NCBI GenBank assembly: GCA_019916065.1
Contig: CM034242.1
Location: 14,260,823-14,324,822 of the forward strand
Source of the DNA: Vitellaria paradoxa
Lineage: Eukaryota; Streptophyta; Magnoliopsida; Ericales; Sapotaceae
Direction of reading: 5' to 3'
DNA length: 64,000 bases
The notes under the pieces are model-generated. The model was not told the DNA's origin. It ran no database searches and was given only the letters and a program-made list of their open reading frames with translations. A program made the position numbers and the translations under genes. Positions 51,101 to 62,860 of the stretch are shown one piece after another. The first letter of the stretch is position 1; the number at the start of each line of letters is the position of its first letter.

Positions 51101-54100
51101 AAGTATCGGTGGAGAAAATAACCTCCACTTCACATAGTTCAAAGTCACTAAGATAGGATCACAATAGGTAGCATGATCTAAGAATCATGCTTTACTTTTT
51201 TGACTATCTAACCACATAATTTAAGAGAGGTATTAGAGGATAGATGGAGATGGGTGGCATGATCCGAGAATCATGCTAACTTTTTGACTAATTAAACAAA
51301 TTATTTAAAAGATTTTTAAGTCTTTAAATCATACTTGTCAAATAATTTGAAAGAAATGTTTAAAGTCATCAATGTAGGGTCTTCTTTTTGACTAATAAAC
51401 TAAATAATTTGAGAGATTGTGAGAAATGTATGGAAGATATGATGGATGGAAAATAAAGTTTGCCGGGAAATGATTTAGAGCTACTATTCATGAGCCAACT
51501 CAGTGAGTAATAAAGTAAGTTGAAGTGAGTCAGAGTCAAAGAAAGGGTTGACCCATGGGTTAATGGGCTTGGGTTAAACCAAATAGGTAATTGGGTTAGG
51601 AATTGTTTGGATAAAAGTTTAGAAATTCTACATTAAACTCTCACATAGGGTGAAATTAAATCCGAAAATCTTTTTAACTAATTTTATTATTCCAAAAATT
51701 TTCAAATTCTCAATTTTTCAGATTTTTACTATAATAAATATCACCACCACACTTAAGCAAATTAATTTAGAGAGAAAAAAATTCAGGTTATTACAAAATG
51801 GGACTTGCTGTTGTCCAGCCCGAGGTGAAGTGGACCTTTTCCACCGAAGTCAAAGTGTTTTTTTTTGTGTCTTGGTGGGGTTGTGAGCTAGGCACTAGAA
51901 AAGTGGCATGGAAATTAACTCCATTTTGTGTTTTTTTTTGGCTGGTTTGAAAAGAGCAGAATAGAACGACATTACACGGAATTGAAACTTAGGATCAAGG
52001 GTTTTTGGTCTACTGTTTGTACAGTTGGGTTAAAGGAGGGGTTGAGCCTGATTTATACTCATTGTTTAATTCTGTGGAAGATAAAAGCATATAGTGTTTG
52101 AGGTTGATTTTGTCTTTGAATGGCATTCCCTGCCTTGATTAATAAAGCTTCTCTTATTCATCACACACACACACACACAATTATAGGAGCGACTTTTGAC
52201 TGATAATTGAGAAAAAGGTTGTGCTCATGCCTGGAGCCACCAGTATCCTACTACATATTTCATGTCATTTTCTAGTCTTCTAAAGTCACATATATTATCC
52301 ACCCAAAAAGCTAAGAAGCAAAGAAACTTCTAGGAAGATAACGTGCAAGCGTTGCATCTTGTCTGTGTTGGACACTGACATTCATTGGACACTCCCATGA
52401 CATGTGTCAAACATTCATTTACACATGTCCTGTAAGAACAGAAGGCCATTCGAACACTGGAAAACGCGTCTATCACTTAGACACGCATGAAAGGCCATGT
52501 AAATCTGGGAGAAAACACTTGGAATAAAATAATAAGATAAAAGCAATATAAATTTATATTTATTAATTCCATATCCCTTAAAATTTTCAACTAAAGAAAT
52601 TTAAATACCTAAAATTTCTAATTTATTTGCAAATAAACTATTCTAAAATAGACATTAATAAAAGATAATTATATTTTTATACAAAAATGAATAAATAATT
52701 ATTTTTTTATGTGTATCTATATTTGTTTTACGTATCCCTAGCATGTCGTTGAATCAACATATTTACATCTCATTGCCGTGTTGTATTCACATCGTGTGTC
52801 CATATCTATGCTTCTTAGGGAGAAAGTACGTAATTAAAAATAAATGATTGGGGATCCTCAACAATATGAACCCCTTTTTTGAGATAAGTTGAAAAGTACT
52901 GTACCTCTGGAAGTTTTTTACGGAACACAACATCCAATCTTGCGTCCAGGGTGTTCTCAAACACAATTTTCCCATCACGGGAAGCCAACACTACACCTCC
53001 AGAGCTGAAGAATAGGGAAGGAAAAAGGGCTTTCAATCAGCATTCTTGCAATAACAAATCAACTGTTTGAAGAGCTAATGATGTAGCAAATGATGCATAA
53101 GCAAGGATGCAGCACATATATTTTAACAATTTGTCTAACTGAAACAGGGTGAAATTACCAGAAAGGACCATGTGCATGATGATGTGAAGGAGCAGGTGGA
53201 AGGAAGATGTCCTCAACTAGTATCTCAGGAGGAAAAACTTTTGCTCTCTCTGCATATTCCTCCCTTGCTGACTCCACAATATGTTCCACCATATGTAAAT
53301 CCTCTTTTCGACAACGCAATAAGACAGCAGGCTCTTTCAGTCTAAGTAAACTCTGCAACAAATACAGTTACAATTGCAATATCAGCTAAATTCCCCATCA
53401 TTGTGATAGATAATTTTTTATTTGTAAATCATGCCAAAATATGTCAACAAGAAAAGTTCAAAAAGCATTAAACCATGTTTTTGCAAACCCAATGAGAAAA
53501 CAGCAAGCCATGCTGTTTCCCCATATCCTTGAAAAGAAAAAACCTTTTTTTGAGATATCCCTTTTAGCAAATCTTAATCCATTTTCAAAAAAATCCCTAA
53601 GCACAGATGAAATTTAAAACTACAATTGTCAGAGATGAAATCAGGATCCCACAAACAAATAGATCTTGTGAGAGTTTTTTTCACATGCATAGCATGTATA
53701 TTGCTTTGAGATATATTGATGCTTATGACGCCGGTTGAGTTGACCATATCTGGCTGCTTAGAAAATTGATATGGTTCAAAAGTCACTGCAACTCTCTCAT
53801 ATTCACTTTTTCTCCATCTGAAATTTTAGCTAGAGGCCAGATCAATGTCGAAGATCAACACTTCTGTAACGTAACATAAAAATCATTGAAGTAAATTTTC
53901 CGTGAAAAGTATATCTAGACTAGATTCATAGCAGAAAATAAAACCCAAAATTTACAGAAACGTTTTTTTCTTTTTAATGTTTCTTTATCCATGTTACAAT
54001 GTAAAGCAAAAAATACATGTAAGACTGCATGGGACTGAATCCATTTTTGCTACCTGAACAATGAGATCCTTCAAAAGCTGTCTATATATATGGTGATGAT

Positions 54101-55346
54101 GGCTCACATGCAAGAGCTCCTTTGCTGCTGCCTCTTTCATGGAGTTGACTACATCATCCTGAGCTTGAAGGACTTTGATACGAGATGCATTGAGCTGCAT
54201 AGAGTACTCACTACAGAAAAAATAAGCAAAAAATTACTTTTACATATCAAACATCAAGATATCAAACATTTGAAGAACAAAATGACAGTGACGATGATGA
54301 AAATCAATTGTTTTCAACGTCTCCTTAATGCATATTAAGTAGGAGTACATAAAGTCTAACAAAGTACTTTTAATGCTAATACTAACAGGAACCCAGTATA
54401 CAAGAAATTGTAACCATTATCTGAATCGAGGAATAAATTAAAAAATGATCAATCAGTCACACTTACTAGTATAATCAGTTCACATTAACTTTTCTTTTCC
54501 CCCAGATTTCTTAAAAATTCCTTATATACAAGTGACTAAGACTGTGCATGTGCATCGTAATCATTTATTGGGTTTGCTAAAAATGGTATAAGAGAACATG
54601 TGTAGATAAACAGCATAAACTAAAGAGCACAAACTCGAAAAAAGTTGGAAGAATCTGAATGGGAATTGGATCTTAAGGACACTAATTAACAGAGTGAACT
54701 AGTTTTCTGAACACAGGGCGCGGTTGTGCTTATTGGGTTGGTCAGGATCTAGGTAAATAAATAAACACTCTTCTGTTTCATAACGAAACCAATTCATCAA
54801 ATCAATTACAACAAGCTACCGAATTAGCATATCCACTGCATAAGAACATTCAAAAAGGTCGCAAAATGATTCGTCAAAAACGAAACAAAAAAATACATTT
54901 AAATAGACAGATTTACACAGAGTAAAGGGAGTAAATAGCCAAGTAAATTACATTTTTCTCCGGACTTCTACTTGCTTCTCTTTACGCTCGTACTCTTGTC
55001 TGATCTTCTTTTTCTCTGCTTCTACCAACTGCAACTTCTCAATGTTGAATTCCTGCAATAGCACGACACTTCTGCATATCAGATCTGTACGTATCTGAGT
55101 TCAACTTCAATATATAACCTATTCGTGTATGTATATATCCGTGCACTTAAGCACGCAAACAATCAGGAGATTCGATATAAATTTTGGATCGTAAGTGAAA
55201 ATAGCCAAGGAAATTTGGGGAATTGATATGGAAATTTGACGTACTTCTTCAGCAGAAACAGAGATCTCGTTGGCCTTCTCTTCCGCTTCTTGGCGGATGA
55301 ATCTGACCATCTGCTGGATCTGTTTGGAGACATCTGCGTCGTTCAT
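48195..55346 (-). CDS. VHA-E: V-type proton ATPase subunit E
   Basis: Subunit E is part of the peripheral stalk (EG stator) that holds the V1 head of the vacuolar/endomembrane proton pump. Six coding exons on the minus strand: 55346-55245, 55052-54952, 54210-54054, 53352-53159, 53004-52905 and 48230-48195, all with GT-AG introns. They join to 690 nt, 229 residues plus stop, matching plant homologues of about 230. The N-terminus MNDADVSKQIQQMVRFIRQE leads into a long charged helix (to about residue 110). The C-terminal half has the conserved SLLRLKEPAVLLRCR and FENTLDARLDVVFRKKLPE, ending IRKRLFGQVTA from the tiny last exon. Split codons (ATT at exons 2/3, TGC at exons 4/5) restore family residues. 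No frameshift or stop is seen. The 3' UTR probably runs to about 47950. Confidence 0.96.
48683..48937. repeat. Direct repeat, period 152 bp, in VHA-E intron 5
   Basis: GTCACTAGTTAATGGGTTT begins at 48683 and again at 48835. Both copies run through AAAGCCTAAGTGACAAATAA and AAGAACACGAACAA. The second copy abuts the fold-back element. Confidence 0.85.
48938..51795. mobile_element. Fold-back element, 2.86 kb, inverted arms about 740 bp, triplicated core
   Basis: The left arm (48938-49680) starts TGTAATAACCTGAA. The right arm (51055-51795) is its reverse complement along the whole length by eye, ending TTCAGGTTATTACA. Between them are three tandem cores of about 495 bp (CTGTATCGCTATG near 49712, 50206 and 50704). 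They are separated by short residual inverted pieces at 50069-50176 and 50561-50670, which pair CTTTGAAGGC with GCCTTCAAAG. No transposase. A clear TSD was not found. It lies wholly within VHA-E intron 5, so pre-mRNA would contain both arms. Confidence 0.88.
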
Positions 55347-55474
55347 TTTGGGATCTGGGTTTAGAGGAGGATCGGGACTCGGCGGCGGCGGTCGGAGGGT
55401 CTCCGGCGAGGGACTGGAGCCTTCTTCGATCTTAATTGAGAAGAGGACGAAATAAATAATAGCGCTATGCGCTA
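55347..55474 (-). promoter_or_regulatory. VHA-E 5' leader and probable promoter-proximal region
   Basis: Immediately 5' of the start codon on the minus strand is a GC-rich leader (CCGCCGCCGCCGAGTC type), in contrast to the AT-rich surroundings. A perfect inverted repeat TAGCGC-TAT-GCGCTA lies at 55460-55474, and a TTATTTATTT stretch beside it could serve as a weak TATA-like element. No start site can be fixed. Confidence 0.4.
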
Positions 55475-57000
55475 CCTAACCACTTGCCCCTCCCTTTAAT
55501 TAAAAATATTTGTTGAAAATTTACGAACGTATCTGTTATAAAAGTTATTTTTTAAAATAATCTTTTTGCCCCTTCACTAATTATTCTTGCCGTCTACTTT
55601 AAAATAATAAATTATTTTTTAAAAAAAAATTTATAAATTTAAACAAACATCCTTAAACATACAAAAGAATAGAAAATTTTATTTTTTCTGACAAAATAAT
55701 TTATATTTATATTTATATTTTTAACAATCATATAAAAATAAATTTTATTTTATTTCATAATTTAATAAAAAATTAATTAATATTATTTTCATTCTTTTTG
55801 TTTATAAATTTTTATCATTTTAAATATTATTATCGTCCTCAAGTCATTTAGTAATATTCTATACAATTCTTTCAATTCTCATAATATAGTAATATATTTT
55901 AAAATAATGTAATGAAATGAAATGTAAGTGTTATAAATGTTAAAATAAATAATTTATAAAAATTTTACAAGTTAAATAAGTATCAATAAGATGAAGAAAA
56001 CAACAAAGGTTTGTAAATATATTAAAATGAAATAAGTTATTTTCTTATTTAATTAAGTTATAAAATGAAATAAATTTTATTTTATATGATTTCTAAAATA
56101 TAAATGAAAATAAAATTTATTTTAGTTTTTTTAAATACTTTTTTATAATAAAACTTGAAATGAAAATGAGATAGCTTATAAATTTAAATTTCTAATAATT
56201 CTTTACCCATACTAACTTTTCTTACAAATCCTAAATTGAAAATAAAATCATTGATTTTTTTTCTCACCATGCATCTAAAGAAAAAAAAAATAAGACTAAC
56301 AAAAAAATATCTAATTAGAGAAGTCAATGAACTAAAAAAATTAACTTTCAAGCAATACAAGCATATTTATTAAACAAAGTATAAGTATGTTTCTTTTGAA
56401 AATTAATTTAAATTTTTGTGATAACAAATATTTTTTAAAAAATCTTGAATTAGAATTTTTATTATAGTAAAATAATTCATATGCATAAGTGATTTTTTTT
56501 TCAAAATATTTAGATTGTAGTTGTCCATCCATTTTTCAAAATATCTATGAAAAATTGATAAGTTGCCTTCTGCATATTATTTAAAAAATAATTTCTATTA
56601 TAAAATAAAGTATTTATGGCATTATAATTATGTATTTGATTGAATTTTTGTATAAGGACTCTTATGACATTATACGTATGCAAAATATAAGTGAAAAGAT
56701 ATGAAATTTTTGAACCACCCAAATCGATCCACACAACAAATAATAAAACACAAAGGCACCAAAAAATAACGAAGAAAGCCCTATCCATGGAAAAATCTCA
56801 AAAACAATTTTTACTGTAAAATTCAAGTTATAAGTACCCATCGAAATCTCTACGACTTCTCGCACGACTTCTTTTAAGTACTTACTCAAATTCTCACACA
56901 CCTAAACCAAGTAGAAACAAACTTTCTGACTCTTCAAAAAGTGAACAAACTCAACAAAAAATAAAGAAAGACTTATACTCTCATAAGACTATAATATGAC
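55475..57000. other. AT-rich intergenic DNA upstream of VHA-E
   Basis: Very AT-rich. No gene. Transposon ends not recognised. Confidence 0.45.
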
Positions 57001-58800
57001 CTGTAAAATTGTGTTTATACATTGAGTTTAGGTGCATACATATGTATATACTTACACAGTTTTATTCCAACTAGAATTTAAATACGTATTTAGATTTTTC
57101 AAAACAAAAACAAAATCTTCATAATATTCAGAATTTTCATCAGAGTGATGTCTTGAACTCTTAGCGCCTTACCTGCAACAACCTTTACCACTCGGGTTGC
57201 TTTCACCCAGCTTGTAAGATCTACTACCCAAAGTCGATTTGACGGAAAATTCTCCAAGTGTTGTTGGACTCTTTAAGATTTGAAAACTTGTACAATTCTT
57301 TCATATCTAGACTTTTTTGACTGCACTCTTTTTCATATTTAAAAATTCTTTTTCCTTTTCAAGTGAATAAACCACTTTAATTTCAAATTTAATTTATTTT
57401 GTTTGGATTTGTCACAAATTAACTTTACAATCTTCCCCTTAGCAATTCTATAACAAAACGAAATTAAATTTCAATTTGAAACCTGCACACTTGATCTAAT
57501 AATTAAAAATATTAAATGACAATAAATAGTCTAGCTCATCAATCATATGCATTAATTCCAAGGTTAATAGTTCAAGTGATACCAAAGCAAAAAAAAAAAA
57601 ACAGACCAAGGTCCAAAAATCAATCAGCCATAAAATAAAAAAAAAATCTTATTCTACTCCCCTTTTTTGTTAAGGAATTGACAAGATCATAACACAAAAA
57701 TAATAATAATAGCCACACCTACCACCAACTCCTCTATCATGTGAGATTCTTTAGAGAAATCCTTCATGGGCTATTTTGTGCTTAAAAGAAATACATGATA
57801 AAAATTACAAAAAATAGCAAATTTCACAATAAATTTATCAAAGAAATTTTAATTCTCCTCTATTCAAACTTGTAAACCAATCATTCAATCAGTTTAAGTT
57901 TAAATTGAGCAAAAATCCCATCTTCCAGAATAAATTTTTAAGATTGTGTTATGAGATGAATTAAGCCATAAAATCAAACAAATGATTATGTTCATGTGAC
58001 AATATGACTAATCAAGCATATATTCTCCCCTCAAACAAATCACAAGATAAAAAGTTAAACTTAAGGCACCATGAAAATTTCATAATTTGCTAACTATCCT
58101 AATCAATTAATCACACACACATGAACGAGGAAACCCACTCAGAAAAATCCTAAAAACTTTTACTAAAAAAGCGTTGGTTACAAACTCAAAACTCTTGATA
58201 GATTGACTCGTCAACTCTATACTCTGTTGACATTTGCTCGAACCCTCGATGCACTAACTTTTTAGCGAAAGCCCTCCGACTTCTCGAAAGCACGACACTA
58301 AATCCTCAATAACTTTCTTTTACTGAATCCTCATTGCTCAAAGATTCGAACTCCTTGGAATCACACAGATGCACAGATCATTGGCTAAGTGGTTGAGAGA
58401 ACAATAAAACTTTTCTGGCTCATAATTTGATGATTATTCTTTCTGTCTATTAAACCTTAAGTATGTCCAAAATATATATAATAAAACCTGGGATGCATGG
58501 GTTTCAAAACAGATCCTCAGGAGGCCCAAAAATAAACCTCGCGGGAAGCTCGCTCCCACGGCCTTCCTGTAGAGATCTCGCGAATTAGTATGGTCTTTCC
58601 GCACAATCAATCTTCAAATAACAGCTCTCAGTTTTATCTTGCGGCCTTCCAGCGATTTTTCTGTATTATGGTACTTTGGCTCTATTTGACTTTTTTCAGA
58701 CTTTCGAGATTATGCAAAAACGGCTTTCATGAGACTTTTACACTTTTACTTAACTCAAGACTGTACTGTCCTAGCCTATACTAAGTCTAGATATACAAGA
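57001..58800 (-). mobile_element. Degenerate LTR retrotransposon remains (Sirevirus-like copia?)
   Basis: Read on the minus strand, 57445-57431 gives a purine-rich GGGGAAGATTGTAAAG, like the polypurine tract and LTR start of Sirevirus-type copia elements. A second GGGGAG tract lies near 57660. 58150-58800 has LTR-like text, including a GC-rich patch (58540-58580). No pol is readable, and a pair of matching LTRs was not found. Confidence 0.35.
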
Positions 58801-59456
58801 TTCTTCATTTGATCATGGATTTGCTATTTTAGAATTTAATTCCAAACACACCAAATGAATTGAGAGCAATTTTTTATTTTATTTTTATTTTGAAATTTTT
58901 CTTGAGATTTTATAAATTAAATTTTTAACAATCCAATATTTTTTTCTTTATGAATATCCATTTCAAGGTCTTAGTAGCTTTCACACACTTGTGGGTAGCT
59001 AGTCATTTCCTCTATATCATCTTTTCCTATCAGGTGGCTATTTTAATAACCGACATGTTAATAGGATAGTTGTACTTTAGTCCATTGGTAGCCTTTTTCC
59101 AAGACTGGATACATTATGTCTTTAATTGCTCATCATCATTTTTTAAATGCGTCAAATATTAATTCAAAATCCATAGATAAAAAGATGGAAAATATATACC
59201 AAATCAGTTGAGTGTTTAAAGAAGCACATTAAAATTATGGCAACATTCATTAAAACACTTCTTTTCAATTCATGTAAGATTAAAAATCTTTATCCAATAC
59301 AATTGATAGACTGAATGTTTGACACATATGTAAGAAGATAAAATTCATAAAATATTTGATTAACAAACTGTGAACTTCTAATTTTTAATAACTAGGCATA
59401 AAAAAAGAGTTAACTCTTTTTTCTTTAAACAAAGTCTTGAAATCCTATAATTTTAA
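58801..59456. other. AT-rich intergenic DNA
   Basis: No gene or clear repeat. Confidence 0.4.
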
Positions 59457-59714
59457 GGTGGACCTTGGGAAGAAAAAAAAAAAAAGCTAGTTTTCCCTAG
59501 ATACTAGCCAGTTATTAAAAAGCTAACTTTTTTGTATTTAGGAAGGAAAAAACTACTTTTTTTAGTAGATACCTTTTTAACTTTTTGTTCATTTTAACAT
59601 TTTTAGCCTTCACGAGTTAATAGAAGTTTGAAATATAAAAGTATAATTTTGATCAGTCTAAAAAAGTCAAAAAACTGAGTATCTAAACTTCCACTACTAT
59701 TCCCAGAAGGACTC
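59457..59714. mobile_element. Tourist-like MITE, 258 bp (family B)
   Basis: Left GGTGGACCTTGGGAAG and right (reverse complement) GAGTCCTTCTGGGAAT. TSD TAA at 59454-59456 and 59715-59717. The interior is like 29248-29519. Confidence 0.65.
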
Positions 59715-60481
59715 TAAATTAGAAGTGAATGTGGTACTGTGGGTCCACTATTGGTTGTTATCATCACCTCATGCCCATTATAATAATAATAATTATTATT
59801 ATTCTATCCATAGGTCGTCATCTCCTCATTACTCATATACAAAGCATTATTATTATTATTGTTGTTGTTGTTGTTGTTGTTATTATTGGGTGCGTCTGAA
59901 GTTATAAAAGTTAGTATAAATTGGCCAAAAACCTTGTCCATTAATATAAAATTAAATTATTCAAACTTAACTAGATTAATTCAATTAGCTTTTCACTTTA
60001 AGGAAAAAAACATTTTCAACCAAAACCAATCTTTTAAGGTCGTTAAGTTTAACCGAGCTAATTTGTATCCAACTTTCAATTTTACGAAGGTAAGTCTCAT
60101 GAGAACTTGTTAATTTGTATCCAACCTTGAATGGAATTGTCATTTGGATTCAAAACTGCAGAATAATTTACACTTCCCAATCTATTTAGAGTACAAGAGG
60201 CTTCAATGTGATTGTCAAATTGGCTCAGGATTAGAAGATTGATCATAATAAATATCTCCCAATAATTAAGCATTGAGAAGAATACAATTACATGCATACA
60301 ATATTTTCTTAATTATATATTCATTAGTTAAACCTTTAGAAATAAATACAAAAAGGATTCAAATATAAACAGTAATACACAAAACAATATGCATTAATAT
60401 ATAAGCAAATGCTTTGAGATAAAGCAATCAACAATCAAGGGGTTGAAGTTTAACATGTATTATGAGATTCTACAAACACAT
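59715..60481. other. Intergenic DNA with trinucleotide microsatellites
   Basis: (AAT/ATT)n at 59778-59801 and (ATT)n/(GTT)n at 59849-59887. On the minus strand 60120-60210 is open and exon-like (residues NHIEASCTLNRLG) but not recognised. Confidence 0.4.
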
Positions 60482-60610
60482 CCCACCTGATAAGTTAGCA
60501 ATATTCTTCCAACTTTTCTTAGGTGGCCTCACACTAAAAACAGCACATTCGGAGAAAGGATCCAAAGAGTCCACTAATTCAAGTTTCGCATCACCTCAAA
60601 GAGTGATCAT
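60482..60610 (-). pseudogene. SMC4-like: SMC4 (condensin subunit) single-exon fragment
   Basis: Forty-three codons read MITL, stop, then GDAKLELVDSLDPFSECAVF and SVRPPKKSWKNIANLSGG. This is the C-terminal ATPase-lobe segment of the condensin subunit SMC4, including the ABC-type signature LSGG. A TGA replaces a conserved glycine codon after MITL. The acceptor-like TGCTGCAA just before the ATG looks like a mutated TGCAG. The following exon (EKTLSSLALVFALHHYKP in the family) is not found within the next few hundred bases. It is therefore a dead fragment of a gene that lies elsewhere. Family assignment is from memory of SMC4 sequences and is strong. Confidence 0.85.
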
Positions 60611-61389
60611 TTGCAGCAAAATCATAAATGGCTAAAATCATTACCAAATGAATGTACAAAAGATAACATCTCTGTTGAATGTGTAGAACAAATCTCAACT
60701 TCAGGTACATTCAGTTGCACATAAATACATGTAATATGATAGATTATCTAATAGATAGCAAGAACACTATCAGAGAAAGATGTGTAAACACCTCTAAATT
60801 TCCACATGCAACCAATAAAATAGCTCTTTGTTTCACTCTCACGTTAAGTGGCAATTATTTGGTTTGTGGGTTAGTTGTTTTTGGCACAATTTTAATTTTT
60901 TTTTTATTTTAGGATTTATATGTTTATATGGGCATGCCAACATTGCAAGGTGTTTACCTCACTGTATAGAAAGAAAGAGATAATGAACTTGCCTTTTTTT
61001 TTTCCAGTTATCGTATTATTTTTAATATCATCACGTTGTTGGGTACCTGTGTTTAGGTCCTCTAAAACCAAAAAAGAGTATAAAAAAATAAACACCAAAA
61101 TACAAAGAAATAGAGCAGTAACTGATAATACCTAGGATTTTCATGTTTCCCATGTATTCTCATAAGGCAAGAATCCAACACATAACTAGACCTATGAAAC
61201 TTTTTAAAGGGCATTATAGTGCGATTAGACATCCTTCATGGTGGCAATTTTGGGGACTCAGACTTATTCCCTAAAAATCCAAGAAAAGATTTGTTAAAAG
61301 ATTGCTAACAATGAGTAACAAATTTGACAAAAAGTATTGGTTGAGAGAATTAATAAAAAAATATAAATTATAAATAAGGAAGAAAACCA

Positions 61390-62860
61390 AGCACCTTGGG
61401 GGTCAATGCTCATGGGGCTCTTTGAATTAGATTGCTGTCTGCCCTCAAAATGTCTCTGCATAATCTAAGCAAGAGTCATTAAAAATTTTTAGACAATTAA
61501 AAATCATTTGTCAAAAAATATAATTATTCAATAAGAACCAAAAAAAGGATAAAGAACTGGTAAAGACTTGTCCCTTCAATCATTAACCTTGTAGATCGTA
61601 TTGAGACCGTCCGCCCTCAGAATGCTCAAAATGTTTTGCATAATCTTAAGAGTTATTAAAAAATTTTAGATAATTAATAAATCATTTGCCAAAAATATAA
61701 ATATTCAATATGAACCAAAAAAAAAGACAAAGAACTAGTATAAACTTGTATCAGTGGTCCCAGCCTCGCTTGTTGTTAGATTCTCATCATCACCTTGTGC
61801 AAGAAATAGAAGCACAGGATCTACAAATCAACCAAACTACTAGTGTTAAAAATATATAAATAAAAACTAATGACTTTACTCAAATTGCTCTACATAATCT
61901 TAAGAGTCTTTAAAAAATTTAGACAATTAATAAATCATTTTTCAAAAAATATAATTATTCAATAAGAAAAAAAAAGGATAGAGAACTAGTAAAAACTTGT
62001 CCTTTCAGTGTTTCCAGCCTTACTTGTTGTCGGGTTCTCATCATTGCCTTGTGCAAGAAATTGAGGCATAGGATCTACAAATCAAGCAAAATATAGTGTT
62101 AAAAAATTAAATAAAAAAACTAGTAAATCTAATTAATAAAAGAAATGGGTATTTGGAGGAATCGTAGGATCCTTTATTAGGCTACCAGTTTTTGTTTCTC
62201 ATTCCAAGCTTTAAGGCAGTTCACAAACTTTTTCCTATAATTCACAAAATTCCTCATCCTTTTTTCAGATTTGACTACTTTTGGAATTTTCTTCACTTTT
62301 CTTTCCTCCTAGATATTGGGTGTGTTTGGAGTTGTATAAAAGTGTATAAAATAAAATAAAATAAAATTGTAAAAATAAATGTCTCGTAATTCGTGCATTG
62401 AGTGAAAATTTTAAATTTTGTTATCTCGTAATTCGTATTTATAGAGATTTGTAGGATTTTATTTTATTTTGTTTAGCTCCAAACGGAGCCATCAAACTAC
62501 CTGAGGCTTCTATTGGGGCAGTATGGTATCGCATCTTCGAAACATAATAGAAACGTGATCGAGAGGTTATACTTTTCTGCCCTGCTAACTGAGAGGGAAG
62601 GAAATCTCCAGGCAGCCAAATGTATGGCTGCCATATAATCTGCATAACAATAAAAAAAATTTTAAATGAAGAGAATCAACAATACTCAAATAATTTCAAC
62701 GAAAAAAATAACTTATATCATCCTCAGTCCACCCATTTAAAATAGTAAGAAACGTTTGGATATTTTTGCATTAAAAACAGTTTCTTGTAGGCTGGCTCAA
62801 TGAAAATGTCCACTGTCTCATCAGTGCGAAGGAATCTGCATTAGATTCCTAAGGCAACAC
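61390..62860 (-). pseudogene. Exon-like fragments of an unrecognised gene, partly tandemly repeated
   Basis: Minus-strand pieces look like exons with splice-like ends. 62846-62740 gives FLRTDETVDIFIEPAYKKLF. 62642-62491, after TATGCAG, gives IIWQPYIWLPGDFLPSQLAG. 62300-62165 gives RMRNFVNYRKKFVNCLKAWN. About 62078-61985 gives DPMPQFLAQGNDENPTTSKA. 61460-61398 gives RHFEGRQQSNSKSPMSIDPQ. The DPMPQFLAQG piece has a diverged copy near 61830-61750 (DPVLLFLAQGDDENLTTSEA), and the TAATCTTAAGAG intron text recurs three times, so part of the gene was tandemly duplicated. A MITE and a frame change interrupt it. I do not recognise the protein; a plant-mobile-domain-like origin is only a guess. Confidence 0.5.
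62318..62490. mobile_element. MITE, 173 bp, inside a pseudo-exon
   Basis: Left GGGTGTGTTTGGAGTTGTA and right (reverse complement) GGCTCCGTTTGGAGCTAAA. ATT before and ATC after are a near TSD. Removing it joins two open minus-strand stretches (ending EASGSL and starting near SRRKE). Confidence 0.65.

Larger units (their letters stand above)
48231..52904 (-). other. Intron 5 of VHA-E, 4.67 kb, carrying repeats
   Basis: The donor is GTACAG after CCAGAG (exon ends at 52905) and the acceptor TTATTGCAG (48231-48239). The other four introns are between about 150 and 850 bp, so this one is several times longer. The excess is mostly the fold-back element at 48938-51795, plus a 152-bp direct repeat and a CA run at 52161-52180. 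Confidence 0.9.

Noticed and set aside
48938..51795. LTR retrotransposon reading of the fold-back element (TGTAATAACC start, TTATTACA end)
   Set aside because: The long repeats are inverted, not direct, and there is no primer site or purine tract.
52815..53036. VHA-E last exon with C-terminus read through the donor (ending NYVLSP)
   Set aside because: The family end IRKRLFGQVTA is encoded behind a proper acceptor at 48230, and the donor GTACAG at 52904 keeps phase.
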